A stretch of 64,000 nucleotides of DNA from Fenollaria timonensis (GTDB lineage: Bacteria; Bacillota; Clostridia; Tissierellales; Peptoniphilaceae). The notes beneath the pieces are model-generated. The model was given only the letters and a program-made list of their open reading frames with translations, searched no databases and was not told where the DNA came from. Shown one piece after another: positions 26,413-34,052 of the stretch. Position 1 is the first letter of the stretch; each line of letters opens with the position of its first letter. The stretch covers positions 947,600 to 1,011,599 of the forward strand of contig NZ_LN898230.1 in assembly GCF_001457835.1 (NCBI RefSeq), given 5' to 3'. A program made the position numbers and the translations under genes.

Positions 26413-27035
26413 TTTCTGTATAAAATGTATAAAAGCGCGTTAATTATTGATGCCGCTACGTTTGATCCACCTTTGTTGCCCACTGTCGAGATTTGTGCTA
26501 TGCCTACTTCTCTAAGTGCTTCCTTTGATTCAGCCGCACCTACAAAGCCTACTGGCACACCAATAACTGCCTTTGGATGAATTTTTTCTTCCTTAATCAG
26601 CTCTATGATTCTATATAGAGCTGTTGGCGCGTTTCCTACTGAGTAGATGGCGATGTCTTCGCCTATAGTCTTCTCTATTGCTTGATAGCTTCTTGTTGTG
26701 CCTTTTTCCTTGGCAAGCTCCCTTACATCGTCGTCCTTGATGTGGTTGATGATCTCGCAGTTAAGCTTCTTTAAGCTAGTTTCATTGACGCCAGCCATAG
26801 TCATCCTTGTATCAGTATAAATCTTGGCACCATTCTTAAGCGCATCAAGCGCTTCATCAAGAAAATTATTTCTTATATCGATTATGTTTTTGTAATCAAA
26901 ATCTCCTGTCGAGTGAATCATTCTCTTCACTATAAGTTTTTCGGTCTCAGTAAATTTAGTTCCTACAAGCTCCTTATCGATTATGTCCATACTTGTGTTT
27001 TCAATATTCATAGGGTTATTGTCGTAATTATACAT
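26409..27035 (-). CDS. cbiC: Cobalt-precorrin-8 methylmutase
   Basis: 208 residues. Motifs include VKRMIHSTGDFDY near 40 (with the catalytic His), TDTRMTMAGVN near 80 and HPKAVIGVPVGFVGAAESKE near 155. It moves the C11 methyl to C12. The ATG at 27035 follows GAGGTG; the GTG start nine bases earlier overlaps that site. Confidence 0.95.
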   Translation of the reverse strand: MYNYDNNPMNIENTSMDIIDKELVGTKFTETEKLIVKRMIHSTGDFDYKNIIDIRNNFLDEALDALKNGAKIYTDTRMTMAGVNETSLKKLNCEIINHIKDDDVRELAKEKGTTRSYQAIEKTIGEDIAIYSVGNAPTALYRIIELIKEEKIHPKAVIGVPVGFVGAAESKEALREVGIAQISTVGNKGGSNVAASIINALLYILYRK

Positions 27036-28329
27036 AATTTTCACCTCTTAAACTATCTATCTTTTTATAAAAATACTCTTCATCTTGAACAAAGGAAATG
27101 TTTTGCTCAATCGCAACGATGTTATCGCCCGCAAAAGAGCTAGTCCAAGTGTCCTCTCTATATGGTTTTTCTACCTTAAATAAATTAAATTCGTTATCAC
27201 TTAAGCTGCTCTTATGAAATTCTTGCGAATAGAAAATTTTGTCTTGATCAAATAAAAAATTCTTTCTAAGCGCTTTTAGATATGCGTAACCAAAATTATG
27301 AAGCCTTTTTTCGCTCACGGCCTTACCTTTTATTAGACCAAGCATCTTGTGCTCATTAAAGCTTTCAGCCAAAAAGTAAGTAGCTTCGCCTTCGGCAAAT
27401 ATTTTTCCTACGTCTTCATAATATTTCTTTATGCTATCTAAGGACTTTGATTTTTGGATATCTTCTAAATAATCTTTCAAATTACCTCCGCCGATGTAAA
27501 GTAAATCAGCTTCAGGCACTTCTTCGCCATCCAGTATCGAAAAGCACTTCACAGTAAAATACTTTTCCAGAAAATCTATATTCTCCTTGTAATAGAAGTT
27601 AAATGCCTTGTCATAGGCTATCGCTACTCTAGTTTTTGACTTTGGAAAATCTTTTTTTGCTTCTGTCTTTGCCACTTCGAAATATTTTAGTAATTTTTCA
27701 AAGTCTATTTGCTTTTCCAATTTTGCAGCTATAGTGTCGAGCTTCTCGTCAAAAGCCTTGATATCGCTTGGCAGTTCTAGTCCAAGGTCCTTGTCTTCTA
27801 TAGCAAAGTCCTCGTCCATTTCGATATTGCCAAAAACTTCTAAGCCAAGTTCTTTTTCTACTAGATCCTTATATATAGCATATAGTTTTGCGTGCGTCTT
27901 ATTAAATATAACGCCAATTATATTATCAGCGTAGTCCATAAAGCCTTTTAGCTTTGCAATCAGCGAAAACATCTCGCCCTTTGGAGTAAGTACTAAAACT
28001 GTTTTTAGTCCCAAAGCCTTTGCATTGGCATAAGTTGATGCCTCCATCGTATTATATATGCCGTCAAGGTAACCCATAACTCCTTCTAAAACACAGTAGT
28101 CTGCATCGCTTGCTCCTACTTCAGTCGCGCCACTCTTTTGCATGAAGATGTCGACATTACCATAGTCCCCTTTAGATGCGAATGAACCGAGCCTTGAGTC
28201 GATAAAATCGGGTCCGCTCTTAAGGTACTTCACTTTATTATTTTTATTGGCAAGCAGTCTTGCCAAAGCTAAACTTATAGTTGTCTTGCCGCTATTTGAG
28301 TTCATAGCAGCTATACATATGCCTTTCAC
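27028..28329 (-). CDS. cbiA: Cobyrinate a,c-diamide synthase with degenerate glutaminase site
   Basis: 433 residues, near family length. The N-terminal ATP domain is intact (MNSNSGKTTISLALARLL, SGPDFIDSRL, CVLEGVMGYLDG). The C-terminal class I glutamine amidotransferase domain is present (IAYDKAFNFYY, YIGGGNLKDYLEDI, HNFGYAYL, SQEFHKSS). Where the family has AECGG(L/M)MYL with the nucleophile cysteine, this protein reads AEGEATYFL, so the cysteine and GG are lost. The enzyme probably amidates with free ammonia or with help from another glutaminase (inference). Confidence 0.9.
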   Translation of the reverse strand: MKGICIAAMNSNSGKTTISLALARLLANKNNKVKYLKSGPDFIDSRLGSFASKGDYGNVDIFMQKSGATEVGASDADYCVLEGVMGYLDGIYNTMEASTYANAKALGLKTVLVLTPKGEMFSLIAKLKGFMDYADNIIGVIFNKTHAKLYAIYKDLVEKELGLEVFGNIEMDEDFAIEDKDLGLELPSDIKAFDEKLDTIAAKLEKQIDFEKLLKYFEVAKTEAKKDFPKSKTRVAIAYDKAFNFYYKENIDFLEKYFTVKCFSILDGEEVPEADLLYIGGGNLKDYLEDIQKSKSLDSIKKYYEDVGKIFAEGEATYFLAESFNEHKMLGLIKGKAVSEKRLHNFGYAYLKALRKNFLFDQDKIFYSQEFHKSSLSDNEFNLFKVEKPYREDTWTSSFAGDNIVAIEQNISFVQDEEYFYKKIDSLRGENYV

Positions 28330-29342
28330 TTCTCTATCTCCCTTAGTTTTTCAAGTAAGTAATCATTCTCTTCACGAGTCCTTATTGCAAGGCGCACATA
28401 ATTATTTTCAATGTTCTTGTAGCCTTGCATCCTCCTTAGAAGTATACCCTTTTCGAGCATAATCTTATACATTTCTTCGTCACTATATTTTTTTAATTTA
28501 AGTAAATAGAAATTTGCATCACTATTTATCATCTCAAAATTTTTAAAATCTTTATATAAATTTTTTAATCTAGCTCGTTCATCATGATAATATTTTTTTG
28601 TTTCACTTAAATATTCTTCACTATTTGCCAATAGTTTTGCCGCTTCATTTTGTATAAAGCCAGTTGACCAAGCAAGACACAATTCATCGTAGTAGTCCTT
28701 GAAGTCCTTTGGCGCATAGGCAAAGCCAAAGCGCACTCCTGGCAAGGCAAAGGTCTTAGTCATAGCTCTTACAATAATCACGTCTTCATCCTTAAATAAT
28801 TTTATGCTGTCATAATCATGCAGAGAAAACTCAATAAAGGCCTCGTCAAGTAAAAGCGTCGCGCCATGCTCTTTACAAATTTCTTGTGCCTTAATTAGCT
28901 CTTCCTTCTTAAGCAATCTGCCATTAGGATTATTTGGGTTTGTGAGGATTAGTAGGTCGCCCTTCTTTAAGACGTTTAATTCGTCAAAATCAATTTTAAA
29001 ATCCTTATAATTTATTCTAATCAATTCTTTTTTGTAAACACTAGCTCTAAGCTCGTACTCGTAGAACGATGGGTCAAAAATAACCACTCGACCTGCCCTG
29101 TGTATCGCCTTGTCAATTATCTCTATAGACCCATTGCCCAGGATAATATTAGACGCATCACAAGCCAAGTAAGTGGCTACATTATCTATCGCTTCTCTCG
29201 CCTTAATGTCGGGATAAACATTGACATGGTCAAAGTCATCTCTGATAAAGGAGAAAAGTCTTTCGTTCATATTAAATACGTTAATGTTAGAGCTGAAATC
29301 TATGAGTTTTTTGTCGTAATCATAAAAATTGGCTCCGTGCAT
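28326..29342 (-). CDS. cobD: L-threonine-O-3-phosphate decarboxylase (CobD)
   Basis: 338-residue PLP enzyme of the HisC-like aminotransferase fold that makes aminopropanol phosphate for the lower loop of B12. It starts MHGANFYDYDKKLIDFSSNIN, as CobD does, has TNPNNPNGRLL near 135 and the PLP-lysine motif RAMTKTFALPGVRFGFAYA near 195. Position between cbiA and cbiK-cbiL supports CobD over histidinol-phosphate aminotransferase. Confidence 0.92.
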   Translation of the reverse strand: MHGANFYDYDKKLIDFSSNINVFNMNERLFSFIRDDFDHVNVYPDIKAREAIDNVATYLACDASNIILGNGSIEIIDKAIHRAGRVVIFDPSFYEYELRASVYKKELIRINYKDFKIDFDELNVLKKGDLLILTNPNNPNGRLLKKEELIKAQEICKEHGATLLLDEAFIEFSLHDYDSIKLFKDEDVIIVRAMTKTFALPGVRFGFAYAPKDFKDYYDELCLAWSTGFIQNEAAKLLANSEEYLSETKKYYHDERARLKNLYKDFKNFEMINSDANFYLLKLKKYSDEEMYKIMLEKGILLRRMQGYKNIENNYVRLAIRTREENDYLLEKLREIEK

Positions 29343-29345
29343 AAT

Positions 29346-30722
29346 TTACTTCCTTTTCTTTAGGTAGAATAGCGATATATAGTCGTTATCCTTGCGTATT
29401 TCTTCCTCATCTGTTAGATACATTTCGTTCGGCATCGATATTCGCTTAAAATATTCTGCCTCATAAGTATCTTTTAGCTTTAAAACGGCTTCCTTATTCA
29501 TAGGCGCCTTAAGTATAACAGCTCTGTCAGGCTTTGCTGCTTCAACAAGCTCTGTATTGTCGCATATCACAAGGCTCTCGCCCTTTTCAATAAGCGGCTC
29601 TAGGTTCATGGCAGTCAGCGCCACAAAAGATGGCATGCCATTGACCAAATTTATATTTATCTTCTTATCAAGTATCTTCGTTAAGTTCATAGGTGTGGAG
29701 AAAACCGCTGCATCGCCTATAGTTATGAAGCTCACGTCTCTATACTCATTTAGTACTTCTTCAAGTTTTAGCTTAAGTTCATTATAAAGCTCGTCGCTAA
29801 CATTTTTCATGTTAAATGGCATCTTGATTATTGGCTTATCATCTACATAAGTCATAACTGTGTCAAGAGCAAGATTTCTTCCTCTATTGTCAAGAAGAAA
29901 GACAGCGTTTGTGTTTTTTAAAGTAAGTATAGCCTTGACAGTTAATAAATCTTCATCTCCAGGGCCAACGCCAACTATGTTTAGTAGCGGCTCTTCCATC
30001 TCCTTAACTTTTTCTATGCAGTCGTTTAAGAAATAATCTTCTTCGCCAAGACCTTTGTCAATAAGTTTTACTTCGTAGCCACGCTTTTCTAGTCTTGTCT
30101 TGATTGAATCTTCTTCATCAGAAGCTATGTCTTCAAGCATGTGAACGCCGGAAACTAGCATGAATGGCCTTAGATATATAGTCTTAGTGTCCTTAGATAA
30201 ATTTTCTATGACGCTATCAAGATCAAGGTCGCCTTCAATGCTCATCATGTGATACTTATCATTATGTGCTCTGAAAGCATCATCAATATCTTCATATATC
30301 CTATCTGCAATGTGATCAGTGCCATGGCCAACGTAGATAAATTCTTCATCGTCCTTTAATTCAAAGCTAGTCATATCGTCCAAGTGCTTCATAATATCCT
30401 TCGTGTTGCTGATAAATGGAGATGTAAGCCTATTCGAAACCTTTTTAAGCTTCTTATACTCTCTTCCTGGAATGATGTTTGTTGAAACGACTCTTATGTC
30501 CTTGTATCCTGCTTCTTTCAGCTTATTAATAGCCTCGCACTCATCATTAAAAGACATGCCCTTCTTTTCAAGTATCCTCTTAACTATCCTTGAAGTAAAG
30601 CATATCTCTACATCACAGTCCTTAAATTCATTTTTAAAGCCACTGACAAATTTGTCGATGACTCTTTCGTGCTCTCTAAGCCTTGTTGTGCCAAAGAAAC
30701 TTAATAATATTGCCTTTTTCAT
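29346..30722 (-). CDS. CbiK-CbiL fusion: sirohydrochlorin cobaltochelatase and cobalt-precorrin-2 C20-methyltransferase
   Basis: 458 residues. Residues 1-245 are a CbiK chelatase (KKAILLSFFGTTR start, conserved His in YVGHGTDH near 145 and in VSGVHMLEDIASDEEDS near 200). Residues about 247-455 are a tetrapyrrole methylase (LNIVGVGPGDEDLLTVKAI, ITIGDAAVFSTPMNL, NGMPSFVALTAMNL), which must be CbiL because every other methylase of the pathway is present separately. The two enzymes act on successive steps, so channelling is plausible. The ATG at 30722 follows GGAGGG; the ATG at 30734 is less likely. Confidence 0.88.
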   Translation of the reverse strand: MKKAILLSFFGTTRLREHERVIDKFVSGFKNEFKDCDVEICFTSRIVKRILEKKGMSFNDECEAINKLKEAGYKDIRVVSTNIIPGREYKKLKKVSNRLTSPFISNTKDIMKHLDDMTSFELKDDEEFIYVGHGTDHIADRIYEDIDDAFRAHNDKYHMMSIEGDLDLDSVIENLSKDTKTIYLRPFMLVSGVHMLEDIASDEEDSIKTRLEKRGYEVKLIDKGLGEEDYFLNDCIEKVKEMEEPLLNIVGVGPGDEDLLTVKAILTLKNTNAVFLLDNRGRNLALDTVMTYVDDKPIIKMPFNMKNVSDELYNELKLKLEEVLNEYRDVSFITIGDAAVFSTPMNLTKILDKKININLVNGMPSFVALTAMNLEPLIEKGESLVICDNTELVEAAKPDRAVILKAPMNKEAVLKLKDTYEAEYFKRISMPNEMYLTDEEEIRKDNDYISLFYLKKRK

Positions 30723-30745
30723 ATGACCCTCCATAATATGTACTC

Positions 30746-30786
30746 GAGAGAAAAGGAAAAATAGGAGAAGCGCGCCCTTTTCTCTC
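30746..30786 (-). other. 11-bp inverted repeat in the cbiK-cbiL leader
   Basis: GAGAGAAAAGG and CCTTTTCTCTC form a perfect 11-bp stem with a 19-base loop, between the riboswitch terminator and the start codon. It may influence translation or RNA stability. Confidence 0.4.
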
Positions 30787-30801
30787 GCCGGTTTTTGGAA
30801 T

Positions 30802-30832
30802 AAAAAAATCCTTGAATAGGGGTTTCAAGGAT
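30802..30832 (-). terminator. Intrinsic terminator of the cobalamin riboswitch
   Basis: ATCCTTGAA/TTCAAGGAT perfect 9-bp stem followed by seven T on the minus strand, directly after the aptamer. Cobalamin binding should favour this hairpin and stop transcription of the operon. Confidence 0.88.
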
Positions 30833-30854
30833 ATAAAACATACATATTGAGTAA

Positions 30855-31022
30855 GTTTTTCCTTCCCACCGAAGAAGTAACTTTATACGAACGTTCTTAA
30901 GATATCCTGACTTATAGCTCAACCTTGTCTAAACCTTCCCAGTTTCCCAGTGGCATACTTAGACTCGTCACTAATTACAGTAGCGGGGGCTGTCTTGGAC
31001 TTACACCAAGTTCCCTTATTAA
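30855..31022 (-). ncRNA. Cobalamin riboswitch aptamer
   Basis: On the minus strand the region shows the conserved parts of the B12 riboswitch in order: GGGAACTTGGTGTAAGTCC, ACAGCCCCCGCTACTGT, TATGCCACTGGGAA and the B12 box AAGTCAGGATATC (30901-30913). It heads the cbiK-cbiL operon and gives feedback control. A 67-codon frame across it (30719-30922) is not a gene. Confidence 0.95.
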
Positions 31023-31028
31023 ACATTC

Positions 31029-31068
31029 AAAAATTACACATATATGATATCATATATGTGTAATTTTT
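31029..31068. repeat. 40-bp perfect palindrome overlapping the cobalamin promoter
   Basis: Two 20-base arms (AAAAATTACACATATATGAT and its exact complement) meet without a loop. The site contains the -10 box of the B12 operon promoter and lies 3' of the peptide exporter gene. With T-rich ends it may be that gene's terminator, an operator, or both. Confidence 0.7.
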
Positions 31069-31077
31069 TCAAGTCAA
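31049..31077 (-). promoter_or_regulatory. Cobalamin operon promoter
   Basis: TTGACT (31072-31077) and TATGAT (31049-31054) with a 17-base spacer on the minus strand, placing the start of transcription just before the riboswitch. Confidence 0.7.
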
Positions 31078-31100
31078 ATAATTAATTTTATAAATATTTT

Positions 31101-32794
31101 CTAAATACCAATATTACATAGAGAATAGAAATAATCTTTCTTCTCTACAAGTTCTTCATAGCTACCTTTTTCTTGAACCATACCATTTCTCATAACTATG
31201 ATCTCATCAAACTTTTTAAGTTCTTCTTTCTTAAGACTGTGTGTGATTACTATTCTTGTTAATTCATCTAATGATAATATTTGATCTAAGACTGCTTTTG
31301 ATGTTTCAGCATCAAGTGCTGATGTAGCCTCATCCATTAGAAGAACTTCTGTATTTTTAAGTAGTGAACGTGCAATTGATATTCTTTGCCTTTCACCGCC
31401 TGATAGATTTACACCATTCTCACCACAATTAAAATCTATACCCTTATTTGCTATAAGTTTTCTTAAACCAGCAAGTTCTATTGCCTTATTAATTTTATCT
31501 TCATCAAAGTTTTTATAAAGTGTTATATTATCTTTAATAGTACTGTTAAAAATAAATACATCTTGTTGAACTATAGAAAGCAAATTATATAGTGATGTAC
31601 TATCTACATCTTTAAGTTCCTTCTCATCAAGTTTGATATCTCCAGTATAATTTAAATATCCTCTCATAATTAGTCTAAGTATAGTTGACTTACCACTACC
31701 GCTTTCTCCAACTACTGCATAACTCTTTCCCTTTTCAAAATTTAAATTGATATCTTTAAGTGCTAACTCACCATCATCATTGTACGAGAAAGATACGTCC
31801 TCGAATTTAATGCCGTTATTTATATTTTTAAGTTCTAGGGTGCCTACTTCTTCTTCATTTGATTTAGCATAGCCTTCCATCTTATCTATTAAACCGCTTG
31901 CTGCTTTTCTTTTAGCAAATAAAGCTGGAAGAGTTTGAATTGGTTCCATAATATTATTCATTAATTGCACAAACGCAAGAACAACACCAACTGTTATATC
32001 TCCTTTTATAGCTAAAAAAGCTCCGACCACAAATACAGCAATTTGCAAAGCACCAGATAAAACCGAAGAAATTGCATTCATAGTTCCTTCAGTATTTTTT
32101 CTATTTTCTTTTTCACTTTCTAATTCTTCATTTTCATTATCAAATAACTTTATAGCTGTGTTCTCAACTTGAAAGCTCTTAATTATGAAAAAACCACTCA
32201 ATAGGTCTTTTACTTTTCCCATAAAGTTTTCATTCTTTTTACTAATTTCTTTTTCTAAAATTTGTAATTTTTTACCGAAGATAATTGATAAACCTATAGG
32301 AATCGAACAGGATAATATTACTACTAATGTCATCATCCAGTTGTAATAAATCATTAAAGCTAAAGCTCCGAAAAAAGATGTAAGTTGTGCTATAGAAGCT
32401 ATGAGACCAAGTAAATAATTATTTTCTATGTAAGTAGCATCATTGGTAAGTATTGATAGATATGAAGAAGTTGTTTCACTAGCAAATGAGCTTATACCCT
32501 TCTTTGTTATCATTTCGAAAGCATCATTTTTATATTGCAACATAGCTTTTTTCAAAAAAGCAGCCTTGATTCTTTTTAATAACATTTCTACTAAAAATAA
32601 TGCCGCAAATATAATTAAAGAAAACAAAATTAATCTCTTTAATTCATCTATAGTACCAGTATTTGCTACGTCTAAAAGTCTTTGCAATAAATATGCAAAA
32701 GCTATGCTAATACCAATTCCTAAAATTCCAAATACTATTGTCAAAGCAAATAATATTTTGTTTCCTCTAAAAAACTTTTTCTTAAGTTTTTCAT
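31101..32794 (-). pseudogene. Peptide-type ABC exporter, start codon shifted by one base
   Basis: The open frame (about 547 codons from a TTG at 32744) encodes exporter helices (1-270) and an ATPase with VGESGSGKSTILRLI, LSGGERQRISIARSLL and LLMDEATSALD, all intact. No C39 peptidase domain is present. The only good start (ATG 32794, GGAGG eight bases before) reads just 17 codons to TGA. One extra A in the A5 tract at 32776-32780 would join ATG-KNLRKKFFRGNKILFALT to the main frame. It may be a real frameshift, a sequencing error, slippage expression, or start from the TTG. It lies downstream of the precursor gene and would export the mature peptide. Confidence 0.7.
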
Positions 32795-32815
32795 GCTATT
32801 ACCTCCAACCCACAT

Positions 32816-32860
32816 ATAATATAATATAATATAATATAATATAATATAATATAATATAAT
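32816..32860. repeat. Pentanucleotide repeat (ATAAT)9
   Basis: Nine perfect copies of ATAAT lie between the precursor hairpin and the ribosome site of the exporter gene. Each unit boundary creates TATAAT on the plus strand and TATATT on the minus strand. Length changes could alter promoter spacing or the leader of the exporter. Confidence 0.9.
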
Positions 32861-32862
32861 AA

Positions 32863-32898
32863 CAACAGATCAAAACGGACAAGCCGTTAGATCTGTTG
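32863..32898 (-). terminator. Hairpin after the precursor peptide gene
   Basis: CAACAGATC/GATCTGTTG 9-bp stem with an inner AACGG/CCGTT stem. It is not followed by a pure T run, so it may be a leaky terminator or an mRNA-stabilising stem that keeps precursor levels above exporter levels. Confidence 0.6.
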
Positions 32899-32958
32899 CA
32901 AACACAATCAGGTATACAAGACAAAATTATATTTTCCACACTAAATCAATAAAATGTA

Positions 32959-33093
32959 CTATGCTACATCGACATACACATTTCCTACTTTAACACCTGC
33001 TGCTACTTCTTCTAAGTCAACGTCATCATAAAATTCAAAATTATCATAATCTACTTCTTTTTCCATAAATTTTTCTTGTAGGTTTTCTTTCAT
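32959..33093 (-). CDS. RiPP precursor peptide candidate, 44 residues
   Basis: A short gene with an excellent AGGGGGG ribosome site seven bases before the ATG. It encodes an acidic leader (MKENLQEKFMEKEVDYDNFE, then FYDDVDLEEV) followed by AAG and a valine-rich, cysteine-free tail VKVGNVYVDVA. EEVAAG resembles a double-glycine-type leader end, predicting an 11-residue core. It lies between two radical SAM genes and an exporter, exactly where a precursor is expected. YydG-type enzymes change L-Val/L-Ile to D forms; the four valines of the core would be candidate sites (inference). Confidence 0.75.
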   Translation of the reverse strand: MKENLQEKFMEKEVDYDNFEFYDDVDLEEVAAGVKVGNVYVDVA

Positions 33094-33137
33094 ATTAACA
33101 CCCCCCTACTCTAATATATTTATACCTAATTGTATTT

Positions 33138-34052
33138 CTAATTAATCAACCGGTTAAATCTTTTAAAATTAATTTTACTAAATAGATAAGCACACAATTC
33201 ACAAGATGATACAAATTTTTTAGGAAGTTCTATATCTAATTTATTTTCTGCTAGATCAACAAAATAATCAAAGCCAAAATTCCTAAGGCAATATAATAAT
33301 TTGTTATCTCTAATTTTTTTAAGGGCACTATCTATATTCGCATTTTGACTAAGATATATATTATCAATATTTAGCTCAGTCTCATTTATATATGGAGAGC
33401 AACAAGGCCAAACAGTTCCATCTGCTTCTATCATGAAAGTACCACTTTTTTCACATAAAAGTCCCTTTTTATCACGACTCTTTATAAACATATCACTACT
33501 AAAATTTTTAGAAGCATTTCCGACTTGATAACAAGGAAAAAACAAAATATTAATATCAGGTAAATAGCTAACTAAATCATTTATCCATTTTTTATTATTG
33601 TTTTTATTTAATATAACAGTTTGAATAGAAACTGGAAGTTTTTGTCTTTTGCAAGCTTCCAAAATATTTATTATACACTCTATACTTATGAATTCATTGT
33701 GATATTCATCGTAACTTAATGTTAATTGATTCAAACCTAACTGTTTCAAATTCTTAACTATTTGATTTGCTTCTTTAATATCATATCCCCAAAATCCATT
33801 AGATACACAGTATGCTTTTTTATTACTTTCATTTATAAATTTAATCCACTTATATACTTTATTTATATCAAGAAATATTTCTCCGCCTGTTAAACATATT
33901 CTTTTTATATCGCTATTATATTTAAGTCCACGTAAAAAATGAAAAGCAATATCGTCATTTAAAACTTGGTTCGATTTTGGCATCCCACAGCAAATTTTAC
34001 AATTAGCATTACAGTTGCTGTTTAAAGATATTGCTAACGTATCATAATGCAT
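33138..34052 (-). CDS. Radical SAM protein A, YydG-like peptide epimerase candidate
   Basis: 304 residues. The 4Fe-4S motif CNANCKIC (CX3CX2C) is at about 15-22, with the SAM-site LTGGEIFLD near 54. Further motifs SNGFWGYD, LTLSYDEYHNEF, DGTVWPCCSPY and SSCELCAYLF match my memory of the B. subtilis YydG epimerase, including C-terminal cysteines for further cluster binding. It overlaps radical SAM B by 11 bases and ends 45 bases before the precursor gene. Peptide modification is near certain from context; epimerisation is inference. Confidence 0.82.
   Translation of the reverse strand: MHYDTLAISLNSNCNANCKICCGMPKSNQVLNDDIAFHFLRGLKYNSDIKRICLTGGEIFLDINKVYKWIKFINESNKKAYCVSNGFWGYDIKEANQIVKNLKQLGLNQLTLSYDEYHNEFISIECIINILEACKRQKLPVSIQTVILNKNNNKKWINDLVSYLPDINILFFPCYQVGNASKNFSSDMFIKSRDKKGLLCEKSGTFMIEADGTVWPCCSPYINETELNIDNIYLSQNANIDSALKKIRDNKLLYCLRNFGFDYFVDLAENKLDIELPKKFVSSCELCAYLFSKINFKRFNRLIN

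Noticed and set aside
30746-30786. Inverted repeat as a second riboswitch
   Set aside because: Only a simple hairpin with no conserved aptamer features.
30719-30922. 67-codon minus-strand frame before the cbiK-cbiL gene
   Set aside because: It lies across the riboswitch terminator and part of the aptamer and has no ribosome site; coincidental.
31101-32744. C39 peptidase (PCAT) in the peptide exporter
   Set aside because: The protein starts directly with membrane helices; there is no room for an N-terminal peptidase domain, so leader removal must be done elsewhere.
32816-32860. (ATAAT)n as a CRISPR-like array
   Set aside because: No spacers; it is a simple pentanucleotide tandem repeat.
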